The notes under the pieces were generated by a model, which saw nothing but the letters and a program-made list of their open reading frames with translations, was not told the origin of the DNA and did no database searches. A program made the translations under genes and the position numbers. DNA of 19,178 bases from Porphyromonadaceae bacterium UBA4262 (GTDB lineage Bacteria > Bacteroidota > Bacteroidia > Bacteroidales > Muribaculaceae). The stretch spans positions 11,276 through 30,453 of the forward strand of contig DGWI01000021.1 of NCBI GenBank assembly GCA_002396085.1, written 5' to 3'. Shown in pieces: positions 7,393 through 14,990 of this stretch (the stretch's first letter is position 1; every line of letters begins with the position of its first letter).

Positions 7393-8136
7393 ATGCTCAA
7401 AAACAGACTACGACATATCATACTCCTGGGTTCGCTGGCATGCGTGATGATCGCCATCGCGCAAGACAATGACAAGATTCTCAACCGCCAGTATGCCGAC
7501 ATGAAGCGCATACACTATGGCTTCTCGGTGGGAATGAACTTCCAGGACTTGAACATCACCAATAACGGCTTTGTCACCGAGGACGGACAGAGTTGGTATG
7601 CCGACATTCCCAGCCATTCGCCAGGATTCTGTGTCAATGTCATGGCCGACCTCAGGCTGCACCAGCACCTCAACCTGCGCATCGCGCCAGGTATGTACTT
7701 CGGTAATAAGGTGGTGCAGTTCCGCAACTCACTGGGCGACCCTGAAGGGCTGGAGCCATCGCAGTGGCGGCAGAGTCAGAATGTCAAGGCAACCTACATC
7801 GTCTTGCCCATTGACCTGAAAATCTCAACACTGCGCTACCACAACATGCGCCCCTATCTCAACTGTGGTGTGATGCCCATCTATGATGTGGGCAAGGAGC
7901 GCAGCGAGCAACTCAAACTAGCCAACTTCGATGCCATGCTCACAGTGGGGCTTGGTTGTGACTTCTACTTGCCTTTCTTCAAGTTGTGTCCCGAGGTGAA
8001 ATTCTGCTTCGGTCTGCGCAACATCCTTGAGAAGAAACGCCCCGACCTGCAAGACGACCCGCAGATGATGCGCTTCACCGAGAGTGTGAGCAAGGTTCAG
8101 AATAACATGGTGGTCCTCACCTTCTACTTCGAATGA
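7393..8136 (+). CDS. porT: Type IX secretion system protein PorT
   Basis: This 247-residue membrane-associated T9SS protein is predicted to form an outer-membrane barrel; PorT is required for secretion of CTD-bearing proteins. After a signal peptide (MLKNRLRHIILLGSLACVMI to AIAQ) the mature chain has the family hallmarks HYGFSVGMNFQDLNITNNGF, WYADIPSHSPGFCVNVMADL, YIVLPIDLKISTLRYHNMRP and the nearly invariant VGLGCDFYLPFFKLCPEVKF. It ends in a barrel-type strand, VVLTFYFE. An ATG at 7354 is also in frame, but 7393 begins a canonical signal peptide and is preferred. The porP gene begins four bases after its stop, so they share a transcript. In Porphyromonas gingivalis porT lies apart from porPKLMN; here it heads that block. 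Confidence 0.92.
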   Translation: MLKNRLRHIILLGSLACVMIAIAQDNDKILNRQYADMKRIHYGFSVGMNFQDLNITNNGFVTEDGQSWYADIPSHSPGFCVNVMADLRLHQHLNLRIAPGMYFGNKVVQFRNSLGDPEGLEPSQWRQSQNVKATYIVLPIDLKISTLRYHNMRPYLNCGVMPIYDVGKERSEQLKLANFDAMLTVGLGCDFYLPFFKLCPEVKFCFGLRNILEKKRPDLQDDPQMMRFTESVSKVQNNMVVLTFYFE

Positions 8137-8140
8137 CCCG

Positions 8141-9127
8141 ATGAAACCGTACAACATCACATATCGACTGTTGGCAGTGGTGATTCTCAGCCTTGCCGCT
8201 GTGGCCATGCGGGCGCAGACCGATGCTCAGTTCACACAGTACTGGGCTGTGCCGGCCTACTACAACGCCGGTGCTGTGGGTAACATTGACTTTATCCACA
8301 TCACGGCCGGTAGTCGATTGCAGTGGTTGGGCATCAAGCATGCGCCCATGACCTTTGGGGCTATGGCCGACATGCCCTTCAAGTTTCTGGGTCGCCGGTG
8401 GGGAACCGGTATCGTGCTGCAGGCCGAGAGCATGGGACTGTATCGCAATGTCACTGCCGAGGCTCAGTTGGCATGGAAAAAGAATATGCTGCATGGCACA
8501 CTCAGTGTGGGCTTGCAGGCAGGTATCATCAATGAGACGTTCAAGGGGTCACCACCTCATGTCGTCACCATCGACGGCGATGATGCGCACTCCAGTGCCG
8601 ATGACGCCATACCCCAGAGTGATGTGGGTGGCACGGCATTTGACTCTAGTGTGGGTGTGATGTTCACTCACAAGCGTTTCTGGGTTGGTGCATCGGTCAC
8701 ACACCTCACAGCTCCCACGGTGACGCTCAAGATGGGTGACGATGAGCAACATCAGTATGAGTTTGATGTTGGCCGCAACTATTATTTTATGGCAGGTGGC
8801 AATATTCCCCTGCAAAACACGTTATTTGAATTGCTGCCCTCGGTGATGGTCAAGACCGACTTGAAAGCTTTCCAGGCCGAGGCAACAGCACGGTTCCGAT
8901 ACAACCGTTTTCTCAGCGCTGGTGTCGCTTATCGCTACAAGGACGCTATCTCGGCCATGATTGGGGTCGACTACAAGAACTTCTTCGTTGGCTATAGTTA
9001 CGACTATGCCACTTCGGCTTTGAACCGAGCAAGCTATGGCAGCCACGAATTGTTCTTGCAGTACAATGTCAAACTCAATATGGGAGAGCGTAACCGCAAT
9101 AAGCATAAGGCGATACGCATCATGTGA
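8141..9127 (+). CDS. porP: Type IX secretion system outer membrane protein PorP/SprF
   Basis: This 328-residue protein of the PorP/SprF family is an outer-membrane barrel that works with the PorK-PorN ring in T9SS secretion; some homologues anchor specific adhesins. It has a signal peptide to about residue 26 (VAMRAQ). The family start follows: TDAQFTQYWAVPAYYNAGAV, SRLQWLGIKHAPMTFGAMAD, then barrel strands such as FWVGASVTHLTAPTVTL and FLSAGVAYRYKDAISAMIGV. The C-terminal SYDYATSALNRASYGSHELF closes the family domain, with a basic tail GERNRNKHKAIRIM. It starts 4 bp after porT and is followed by porK after 66 bp, the standard order. Confidence 0.93.
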   Translation: MKPYNITYRLLAVVILSLAAVAMRAQTDAQFTQYWAVPAYYNAGAVGNIDFIHITAGSRLQWLGIKHAPMTFGAMADMPFKFLGRRWGTGIVLQAESMGLYRNVTAEAQLAWKKNMLHGTLSVGLQAGIINETFKGSPPHVVTIDGDDAHSSADDAIPQSDVGGTAFDSSVGVMFTHKRFWVGASVTHLTAPTVTLKMGDDEQHQYEFDVGRNYYFMAGGNIPLQNTLFELLPSVMVKTDLKAFQAEATARFRYNRFLSAGVAYRYKDAISAMIGVDYKNFFVGYSYDYATSALNRASYGSHELFLQYNVKLNMGERNRNKHKAIRIM

Positions 9128-9193
9128 TGAGGAAGAACTGGATACTAAAAGATGATATAATTGTGCACGATGCCATTGTGCGGGGTGCATTAA

Positions 9194-10633
9194 ATGAATA
9201 ATATGAAAAAGTTACTTTTAATACTAGCTATCTCGATTGTGCTCGTCTCGTGCAGTGCTGTGCGTCGCGGCAGCATGGCTGGCGGTGAGGTTACTGGAGT
9301 GGGAGCATCCACATTCAGTGAGCCTACGCCCTATGGCATGGTGCTTGTCGACTGTGGCTCGATGCGCGAGGGACCCGCACAACGCGACTCGGTGTGGGGT
9401 CTTGACTCCACAGCACATGGCATCTCGGTCGATGCGTTCTGGATGGACGAGACCGAGATCAGCAACTCCAAGTACAAGCAGTTTGTCTACTGGGTGCGCG
9501 ACTCCATTATCCGCGAGCGCCTGGCCGATCCCGCTTACGGCGGCAACGAGGAGTTCAAGATCGAGGAGGACAAGGAGGGCAACCCCATCAAGCCCCGCCT
9601 CGACTGGAGCAGAAATATCCCCTGGAAGAACCCCAGCGAGGACGAGGAGCGTGCCATCGAGAGTGTCTATAAGATTAACCCCATCACAGGTGTGCGTGAA
9701 CTGGATCCGGCGCAGATGAACTATCGCTATGAGGTGTACAACCTCACCGAGGCTGCCAAGCGCAAAAACCGCTTCGACCCGACGCGTCGCGACTACAACA
9801 CCGACCACGCTGTGCCCACAACCAATCCCATCATCAGCAAGGACACTGCGTTTGTCGACGATGACGGGCGCATTGTGCGGCAGACCATCACCCGTCCGTT
9901 GCAGAGCGAGTTTGACTTTGTCAACACCTATATTGTCAACATCTTTCCCGACACCACCTGTTGGGTCAACGACTTTGACAACGCATACAACGAACCCTAT
10001 GTGCGCATGTACTTTGCTAACGGAAACTACAACAATCATCCCGTTGTGGGTGTGAGCTGGGAGCAGGCAAATGCCTTCTGTGTGTGGCGCACCGAGTATC
10101 TCAAGCGCGCATTGGGCAAAGAGGGTGTCTATGTCGAGCCTTTCCGCCTGCCCACCGAGGCCGAGTGGGAGTATGCAGCACGTGCCGGGCAGAATGCCAA
10201 CAAGTATCCCTGGGAGGGCGACGTGCCTCTGACCGAGGATGACGGCTGCTTCTATGCCAACTTCAAGCCTCAGGAGGGTAACTACGTCAAGGACGGAAGC
10301 ATCATCAGTGCTCCAGTCGGGACCTACCAGCCCAACGACTTCGGTCTGTTCGACATGGCAGGTAACGTGAGCGAGTGGACATCAACCGCTTATACCGAGA
10401 GCATTGACCGCATGACAAGCGACCTTAACCCCGAGTACCGCTATTACATTGCCAAGGAAGACCCCTACAAGATGTCGCGCAAGATTGTGCGTGGCGGCTC
10501 GTGGAAGGACGTGGCGCACAACATCCGCAGTGACATCCGCATGTGGGAATACCAGAACGAGCAGCGCAGTTACATCGGATTCCGCTGTGTGCGCTCGCGT
10601 GTGGGCTTCGGCAAGGTCAAACGCAAAAATTAA
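9194..10633 (+). CDS. porK: Type IX secretion system lipoprotein PorK/GldK
   Basis: This 479-residue outer-membrane lipoprotein makes up, with PorN, the large periplasmic ring of the T9SS. The signal peptide ends in the lipobox LVSC (Cys20 from the first Met). The rest is a formylglycine-generating-enzyme-like fold without obvious catalytic use. Visible parts are VDAFWMDETEISNSKYKQFV, NHPVVGVSWEQANAFCVWRT, FRLPTEAEWEYAARAG, FGLFDMAGNVSEWTS and IVRGGSWKD, ending in YIGFRCVRSR. A long family-specific insertion (about 110-260) separates the first motif from the sulfatase-modifying core. A second ATG at 9203 (MKKLLLIL) is an equally good start. porL follows after 99 bp. Confidence 0.95.
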   Translation: MNNMKKLLLILAISIVLVSCSAVRRGSMAGGEVTGVGASTFSEPTPYGMVLVDCGSMREGPAQRDSVWGLDSTAHGISVDAFWMDETEISNSKYKQFVYWVRDSIIRERLADPAYGGNEEFKIEEDKEGNPIKPRLDWSRNIPWKNPSEDEERAIESVYKINPITGVRELDPAQMNYRYEVYNLTEAAKRKNRFDPTRRDYNTDHAVPTTNPIISKDTAFVDDDGRIVRQTITRPLQSEFDFVNTYIVNIFPDTTCWVNDFDNAYNEPYVRMYFANGNYNNHPVVGVSWEQANAFCVWRTEYLKRALGKEGVYVEPFRLPTEAEWEYAARAGQNANKYPWEGDVPLTEDDGCFYANFKPQEGNYVKDGSIISAPVGTYQPNDFGLFDMAGNVSEWTSTAYTESIDRMTSDLNPEYRYYIAKEDPYKMSRKIVRGGSWKDVAHNIRSDIRMWEYQNEQRSYIGFRCVRSRVGFGKVKRKN

Positions 10634-10732
10634 TCATCACCCAGAACTGAGAACAATTATTAAGATTTCTGTTTTGCACGTCTAGTGAGTCTGGTTTATC
10701 AGGTGCTCCTAGAATCAAACAATAAAGATATT

Positions 10733-11704
10733 ATGAGAAAACTCAATGCCATCGCGCGATTCCTCAGCGACGACCGGGGACAGCGGTTTTTCAATTTTGC
10801 CTATAGTATCGGTGCGGCAGTCGTCATTTGGGGCGCACTGTTCAAAATTCTTCACCTCCCTGGCGGTAACACACTGCTCAGTATCGGTATGGGTACCGAG
10901 GTGTTGATGTTCTTGCTCACCGCATTTGATCGTCCCGAGAAGACTTACAAGTGGGAAGAAGTGTTCCCTGTGCTGGCCTCGCACGACCCCGAAGATCGCG
11001 TCGAGATGGGCGGCGGAGGCGGCATCTATATCAATAACGGCGGTACAGCAGGCGAGGGCGGCGCACAAGTCGATGGCATGGTCGACGGTGTCACAGCGGC
11101 ACAGGCCCGCAACGCCGTTGGACTGCCGGCAGGCATTGATCTAAGCGAGGAGGATACACGCTCATTGAGCGAGAGCATTGCCAAGATGTCGGCTGCAAGC
11201 GACCAGCTCAGTCGCATGGCCGAACTCACCGATGCCACTCAGCAATATCTGAGCCAGATGTCTACCATCAGTGAGCAGATGCAACGCCTGGCCGAGACCA
11301 CCACGGCACTCAACCAGGTGAGTGAAACGCTGTTGCTGAGCTACCGCGCCATCACCGACAACAGCGAGAGCATCAACCAGAGCAGTACAGGATATGTACA
11401 GCAGATGGAAGACCTCAATAAGAATATCAGTGGACTGAACACAATCTATGAGATTCAACTCAAGAGCATCAGTTCGCAACTTGACTCTATCGACCGTGTC
11501 AACCGTGGTCTCAAGGACATCCGCGACATGTATGAGAAGTCGGCTGCCGAGAGCGCGCACTACTGTGATGAGACCGAGAAGATGGCTCGTTACATGAAGC
11601 AACTCAACAGCGTCTACGAGAAGATGATCAAGGCCATGACGGTCAACATGTATCGACCCATGCCCGGCATGCCTGGCATTGACCCCGACCAAGAGAATAG
11701 TTAA
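10733..11704 (+). CDS. porL: Type IX secretion system motor protein PorL/GldL
   Basis: This 323-residue inner-membrane protein forms, with PorM, the proton-driven T9SS motor. Two transmembrane helices lie at about 19-40 (FFNFAYSIGAAVVIWGALFK) and 47-65 (TLLSIGMGTEVLMFLLTAF). Lys38, His41 and Glu56 lie in or beside them, as expected for a proton-conducting unit. The cytoplasmic part has a Gly-rich loop (GGGGGIYINNGGTAGEGGA) and then a long coiled coil rich in Ser, Gln and Leu (about 150-290). A GTG at 10685 would extend the frame, but the ATG at 10733 begins directly before the conserved N-terminus and follows an A-rich leader (AATAAAGATATT). Confidence 0.95.
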   Translation: MRKLNAIARFLSDDRGQRFFNFAYSIGAAVVIWGALFKILHLPGGNTLLSIGMGTEVLMFLLTAFDRPEKTYKWEEVFPVLASHDPEDRVEMGGGGGIYINNGGTAGEGGAQVDGMVDGVTAAQARNAVGLPAGIDLSEEDTRSLSESIAKMSAASDQLSRMAELTDATQQYLSQMSTISEQMQRLAETTTALNQVSETLLLSYRAITDNSESINQSSTGYVQQMEDLNKNISGLNTIYEIQLKSISSQLDSIDRVNRGLKDIRDMYEKSAAESAHYCDETEKMARYMKQLNSVYEKMIKAMTVNMYRPMPGMPGIDPDQENS

Positions 11705-11720
11705 TTATTGCGCAATTTGG

Positions 11721-11797
11721 AATTCTGAATTCAGAGTCAGAAGTCATCAGATGGTTGATTCTCAATTTTTTGATTCTCAATTTTCAATTAAGATAAA
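11721..11797. repeat. AT-rich repeat block with palindrome and degenerate heptamers
   Basis: The porL-porM gap holds the palindrome CTGAATTCAG (11725-11734). It is followed by two near-identical stretches GATTCTCAATTTT (starting at 11757 and 11772, 15 bp apart) and a last TTCAATT unit. The motif matches the right half of the block ahead of porN. It lies inside the presumed operon transcript. Confidence 0.5.
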
Positions 11798-11799
11798 GA

Positions 11800-13383
11800 A
11801 TGGCAGTAGGTAAAAACCAGTCGGTGAGTCGCATGTCGCCGCGTCAGAAGATGATCAACTTGATGTACATCGTCCTGACGGCCATGTTGGCACTGAATGT
11901 GTCGAGCGATGTGCTCAACGGATTCAGCCAGGTGGAAGACGGCCTCACGCGTTCAAACCGCACCATCACAGCCCGCAACCAGGCGCTCTTCGCTCAATTG
12001 CAGGAGTTCAATCAGAAGAACCCCGGCAAGGGCAAGGTGTGGCTTGACAAGGCACTGGATGTGCGCAACAACACCGACAAACTCTATAACTATATCGACT
12101 CGCTCAAGTACGAAATCGTCCACGTTGCCGATGGCGAGGAAGCCGATATACACAACATCCAGAACAAGGACAACCTCGATGCCGCATCGCAGGTGATGCT
12201 CGCGCCCACAGGGGGCAAGGGCAAGCAACTGCGTGCACGCATCGACCAGTATCGCCAGTTTATCACCTCGTTTCTCGATGACCCGCAGAAGAAGGCCAAT
12301 CTGGAGCAGGCACTGTCGACTGCACCCATCAAGACCAAGACAAGTGGTGAAATCAGCGGCAAGACTTGGGAGGAAACCATGTTTGAGAACATGCCTACCA
12401 TTGCAGCAGTCACGCTCATGAGCAAGTTGCAGAACGACATCCGCTATGCCGAGGGCGAGGTGCTCAACCAACTCATCACCAACGTCGACCTGGGTGACCT
12501 GCGCGTCAATCTGGTCAACGCCTTCGTCGTGCCACAGTCACGCATCGTCATGCGCGGCACCAAGTATTCGGCCAACATCGTTCTGGCAGCAGTCGACACC
12601 ACGCAGCGACCCATCGTCTATGTCAATGGTGTGCGTCTGGGCAACGACAAGGGCCTCTACGAGGTCGGTGCCACATCGGCTGGCAAACACGAGTATTCGG
12701 GCTACATCGAGGTCGTGGGGCGTGATGGTAGTGTCACGCGTCGTGACTTCAAGAGCGACTATACTGTCATTGACCCGCTGGCAACGGTCAGTGCAACGAT
12801 GATGAATGTCTTCTATGCCGGTATCAACAATCCTGTGTCGATAGCAGTGCCGGGTGTGCCCGAGAACAGCATATCGGCCACAATGACCAACGGTTCGCTC
12901 ACCAAGGGGGCAAATGGTTGGATTGCTCATCCCACACAAGTGGGAGCTACATGCGAGATTACCGTCACTGCCGAGATGGATGGTCAGCGCATGAATGTCG
13001 GTACCACCAAGTTCCGTGTGCGCAAGTTGCCCGACCCGACGCCGTTCATCACCTACACCGATGCCAAGGGCAACGCCAACCGCTATAAGGGTGGGCGGCC
13101 ATTCCCCAAGGCTTCGATTCTGGCAGCCACGGGGCTGGATGCGGCCATCGACGATGATATGCTCAATATCGACTACAAGGTGGTCAGTTTTGAGATGGTC
13201 TTTTTCGATCAGATGGGTAATGCCATCCCCGAGATCTCGTCGGGTAACCACTTCAGCGAGCGACAGAAGAATGCTATACGCCGACTGCAACACGGCAAGC
13301 GCTTCTACATCACCAAGGTTAAGGCTACTGGACCCGATGGTGTGACGCGCGACATCTCGCCCATGGAGGTCATCGTCAATTAA
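11800..13383 (+). CDS. porM: Type IX secretion system motor protein PorM/GldM
   Basis: This 527-residue protein has one transmembrane helix near the N-terminus and a long periplasmic rod; as a dimer it couples PorL in the inner membrane to the PorK-PorN ring. The conserved start is MAVGKNQSVSRMSPRQKMIN, and the helix spans about 19-36 (LMYIVLTAMLALNVSSDVLN region). A helical D1 domain to about residue 230 is followed by beta-rich D2-D4 domains, with VNAFVVPQSRIVMRGTKYSA, FYAGINNPVSIAVPGVPENS and the C-terminal RRLQHGKRFYITKVKATGPD. Length and order fit the family. The ATG at 11800 follows an A-rich stretch (AAGATAAAGA). Confidence 0.96.
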   Translation: MAVGKNQSVSRMSPRQKMINLMYIVLTAMLALNVSSDVLNGFSQVEDGLTRSNRTITARNQALFAQLQEFNQKNPGKGKVWLDKALDVRNNTDKLYNYIDSLKYEIVHVADGEEADIHNIQNKDNLDAASQVMLAPTGGKGKQLRARIDQYRQFITSFLDDPQKKANLEQALSTAPIKTKTSGEISGKTWEETMFENMPTIAAVTLMSKLQNDIRYAEGEVLNQLITNVDLGDLRVNLVNAFVVPQSRIVMRGTKYSANIVLAAVDTTQRPIVYVNGVRLGNDKGLYEVGATSAGKHEYSGYIEVVGRDGSVTRRDFKSDYTVIDPLATVSATMMNVFYAGINNPVSIAVPGVPENSISATMTNGSLTKGANGWIAHPTQVGATCEITVTAEMDGQRMNVGTTKFRVRKLPDPTPFITYTDAKGNANRYKGGRPFPKASILAATGLDAAIDDDMLNIDYKVVSFEMVFFDQMGNAIPEISSGNHFSERQKNAIRRLQHGKRFYITKVKATGPDGVTRDISPMEVIVN

Positions 13384-13394
13384 TGCTTTTACTA

Positions 13395-13479
13395 ATTGAA
13401 AATTGGGAATGGAGAATTGATTATTCACAGATTGAGGCAATCAGGCTGCTTGATTCTCAATTCACAATTTAAATAAATA
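13395..13479. repeat. Inverted pair of heptamer-periodic repeat blocks
   Basis: Five 7-mers (ATTGAAA, ATTGGGA, ATGGAGA, ATTGATT, ATTCACA; 13395-13429) face a second block of opposite sense (GATTCTC, AATTCAC, AATTTAA, ATAAATA; 13452-13479). The two halves are roughly reverse complements, so the porM-porN intergenic RNA can form a long imperfect hairpin. It ends four bases before the porN ATG. Confidence 0.6.
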
Positions 13480-13483
13480 AAAA

Positions 13484-14644
13484 ATGAAGAAGTTGAAATA
13501 TATCATCGCCGTCTTGACGACAGTGTTTGTCGCCAGTGCCATGCAGGCTCAGGTGGTCAAGAAGAGTGACCCAGGCGAGCGCAAAAAGAAAGATGAGAGT
13601 GGTGTTGTCATCACCGATCGTCAGCAGGCATTCTTCGAGCAACGTCAGCCCAGTGATGCCGACTTGCAGTGGATGAAGGTCATCTACCGCTCGCTCGACC
13701 TCACCAAGGGCAAGAACCCGGCACTCTACTATCCTGAGGAACCCAATGAGGATGGACAGAGCCTGTTCTTCATCATCATGAGGCTGCTGGCCAACAACCA
13801 AGTCTCAGCCTATGAGTATCTTGACGGACGTGAGATGTTCACCGATGAGTTTAAGGTCAATGTGGGCGAACTGCTCGACCGATTCCATGTGATGTACAGC
13901 CCCGCCAAGGGCAGCACCGAGAAGAACCCCAAGTACACCATCGAGGATGCCGACATACCGGGCAACGAAGTGCTCAGTTACTACATCATCGAGCGCTGGG
14001 AGTTTGACACGCGCAGCAATGCCATGAAGACGCGCGTCGAGGCTGTCTGCCCCGTGCTGCATCGCACCGACGAGTTCGGCGGCGAGGCCATCAAGTACCC
14101 CATGTTCTGGGTCAAGCTCAACGACATTCGTCCTTACATGGCCAACCAGTATGTCTTCACCGACGATGACAACAACTTGCCGCGCTACAGTCTAGACGAC
14201 TTCTTCAAGCTCAACATGTACACCGGCGACATCTACAAGACCAAGAACCTGCGCAACCTGTCGCTGATGCAGATGTTCCCCGAGGAGAAGGACCTCAAGC
14301 ACGCCCAGGACAGCATTGAGCACAGGCTTCAGGCATTCAACAACGACCTGTGGGTGCCCGACCGCGAAGTCTTGTTGGCACAGAAGGAAGCGCGTGAGGA
14401 ATTGGAACGGCAGAAGGCTGAGGCCGAAGGCGAGAACGAGGATGGCGAGGTGACCGAGGATCAGAAGGAGGAGAAGAAGTCCAGCGTCAAGCGCTCGACC
14501 AAGCGTGGCTCAAAGTCAAAGGAGAAAACAACCTCATCCAAGTCCTCACAGAAGAAGTCCAACATCAAGCAGCGCAAGCCCAAGTCGACCACATCATCAT
14601 CGTCCAGCGCAACCCGCTCGGTGCGCAACCGTAAGCGCAAGTAG
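13484..14644 (+). CDS. porN: Type IX secretion system ring protein PorN/GldN
   Basis: This 386-residue periplasmic protein binds PorK to form the T9SS ring. It has a signal peptide (MKKLKYIIAVLTTVFVASAM, cleaved near MQA-Q). The GldN core spans about 45-300, with DADLQWMKVIYRSLDLTKGK, NPALYYPEEPNEDGQSLFFI, YYIIERWEFDTRSNAMKTRV, YPMFWVKLNDIRPYMANQYV and the segment MYTGDIYKTKNLRNLSLMQM. The last 75 or so residues are low-complexity: an acidic Glu-rich stretch, then Ser/Thr/Lys/Arg-rich to the end (SVRNRKRK). This tail is not part of the recognisable GldN domain. The ATG follows an A-rich leader (ATAAATAAAAA). It is the last gene of the block and convergent with the C10 protease. Confidence 0.94.
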   Translation: MKKLKYIIAVLTTVFVASAMQAQVVKKSDPGERKKKDESGVVITDRQQAFFEQRQPSDADLQWMKVIYRSLDLTKGKNPALYYPEEPNEDGQSLFFIIMRLLANNQVSAYEYLDGREMFTDEFKVNVGELLDRFHVMYSPAKGSTEKNPKYTIEDADIPGNEVLSYYIIERWEFDTRSNAMKTRVEAVCPVLHRTDEFGGEAIKYPMFWVKLNDIRPYMANQYVFTDDDNNLPRYSLDDFFKLNMYTGDIYKTKNLRNLSLMQMFPEEKDLKHAQDSIEHRLQAFNNDLWVPDREVLLAQKEAREELERQKAEAEGENEDGEVTEDQKEEKKSSVKRSTKRGSKSKEKTTSSKSSQKKSNIKQRKPKSTTSSSSSATRSVRNRKRK

Positions 14645-14678
14645 GGGGCACAGCCTTGATGTTCATGCCAGCCAATGA

Positions 14679-14865
14679 GGGTGTGTCAAAAATCACAAAA
14701 TGTGTCATCTCAGGTAGGGACGCGGCGTGCCGCGTGATTGCCGCTGTCGTCCACTAATATTGCTGATTGCCTTGTAAATCAGAATGATTCATTGTCAGGC
14801 CGATCACGCGGCACGCCGCGTCCCTACAATGTGAAATTGTCGGGCAAATTCATTTTGACACACCC
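14679..14865. mobile_element. MITE-like compound palindromic element, 187 bp
   Basis: Terminal inverted repeats GGGTGTGTCAAAA (14679-14691) and TTTTGACACACCC (14853-14865) match over 13 bp. Inside them lies a second, perfect 25-bp inverted repeat (14714-14738 and 14803-14827; left arm starts GTAGGGACGCGGCGTGCCGC). Each inner arm is itself nearly palindromic (CGCGGC-GT-GCCGCG). No ORF fits within it, so it would need a transposase in trans if it is a miniature transposable element. It sits between the convergent porN and C10 protease genes and could also stop transcription from both sides. No clear target-site duplication is visible. Confidence 0.6.
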
Positions 14866-14877
14866 ACATTTGATCAC

Positions 14878-14990
14878 CCGTAACTCGTCACTTGTAACTC
14901 GTCACTTGTAACTCGTAACTTGTAACTTGTAACCCGTAACTTGTAACCCGTCACTTGTAACGATGTCAACCGTAACTCGTCACCCGTAAC
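14878..14990. repeat. Tandem heptamer array YYGTMAC, 15 units
   Basis: Twelve consecutive 7-mers of the form YYGTMAC (CCGTAAC, TCGTCAC, TTGTAAC and variants) run from 14878 to 14961. After an 8-base interruption, three more lie at 14970-14990. The last base of the array is the last base of the C10 protease stop codon on the minus strand, so the array is the immediate 3' flank of that gene. With the MITE-like element it accounts for most of the 345-bp gap between porN and the protease. Confidence 0.85.

Noticed and set aside
9224..10039. 271-codon minus-strand ORF opposite porK
   Set aside because: The Val/Asp-rich antisense translation has no motif and lies entirely within a conserved T9SS gene.
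10685..10732. Upstream GTG start for porL
   Set aside because: The 16 extra residues do not fit the family N-terminus and lack the A-rich leader found before the ATG at 10733.
12538..13440. 300-codon minus-strand ORF opposite porM
   Set aside because: It has the same antisense composition; porM is unambiguous and the frame has no start context or motif.
14878..14990. Possible CRISPR array
   Set aside because: Units are 7 bp and directly adjoining, without spacers of 30 bp or so; no cas genes are nearby.
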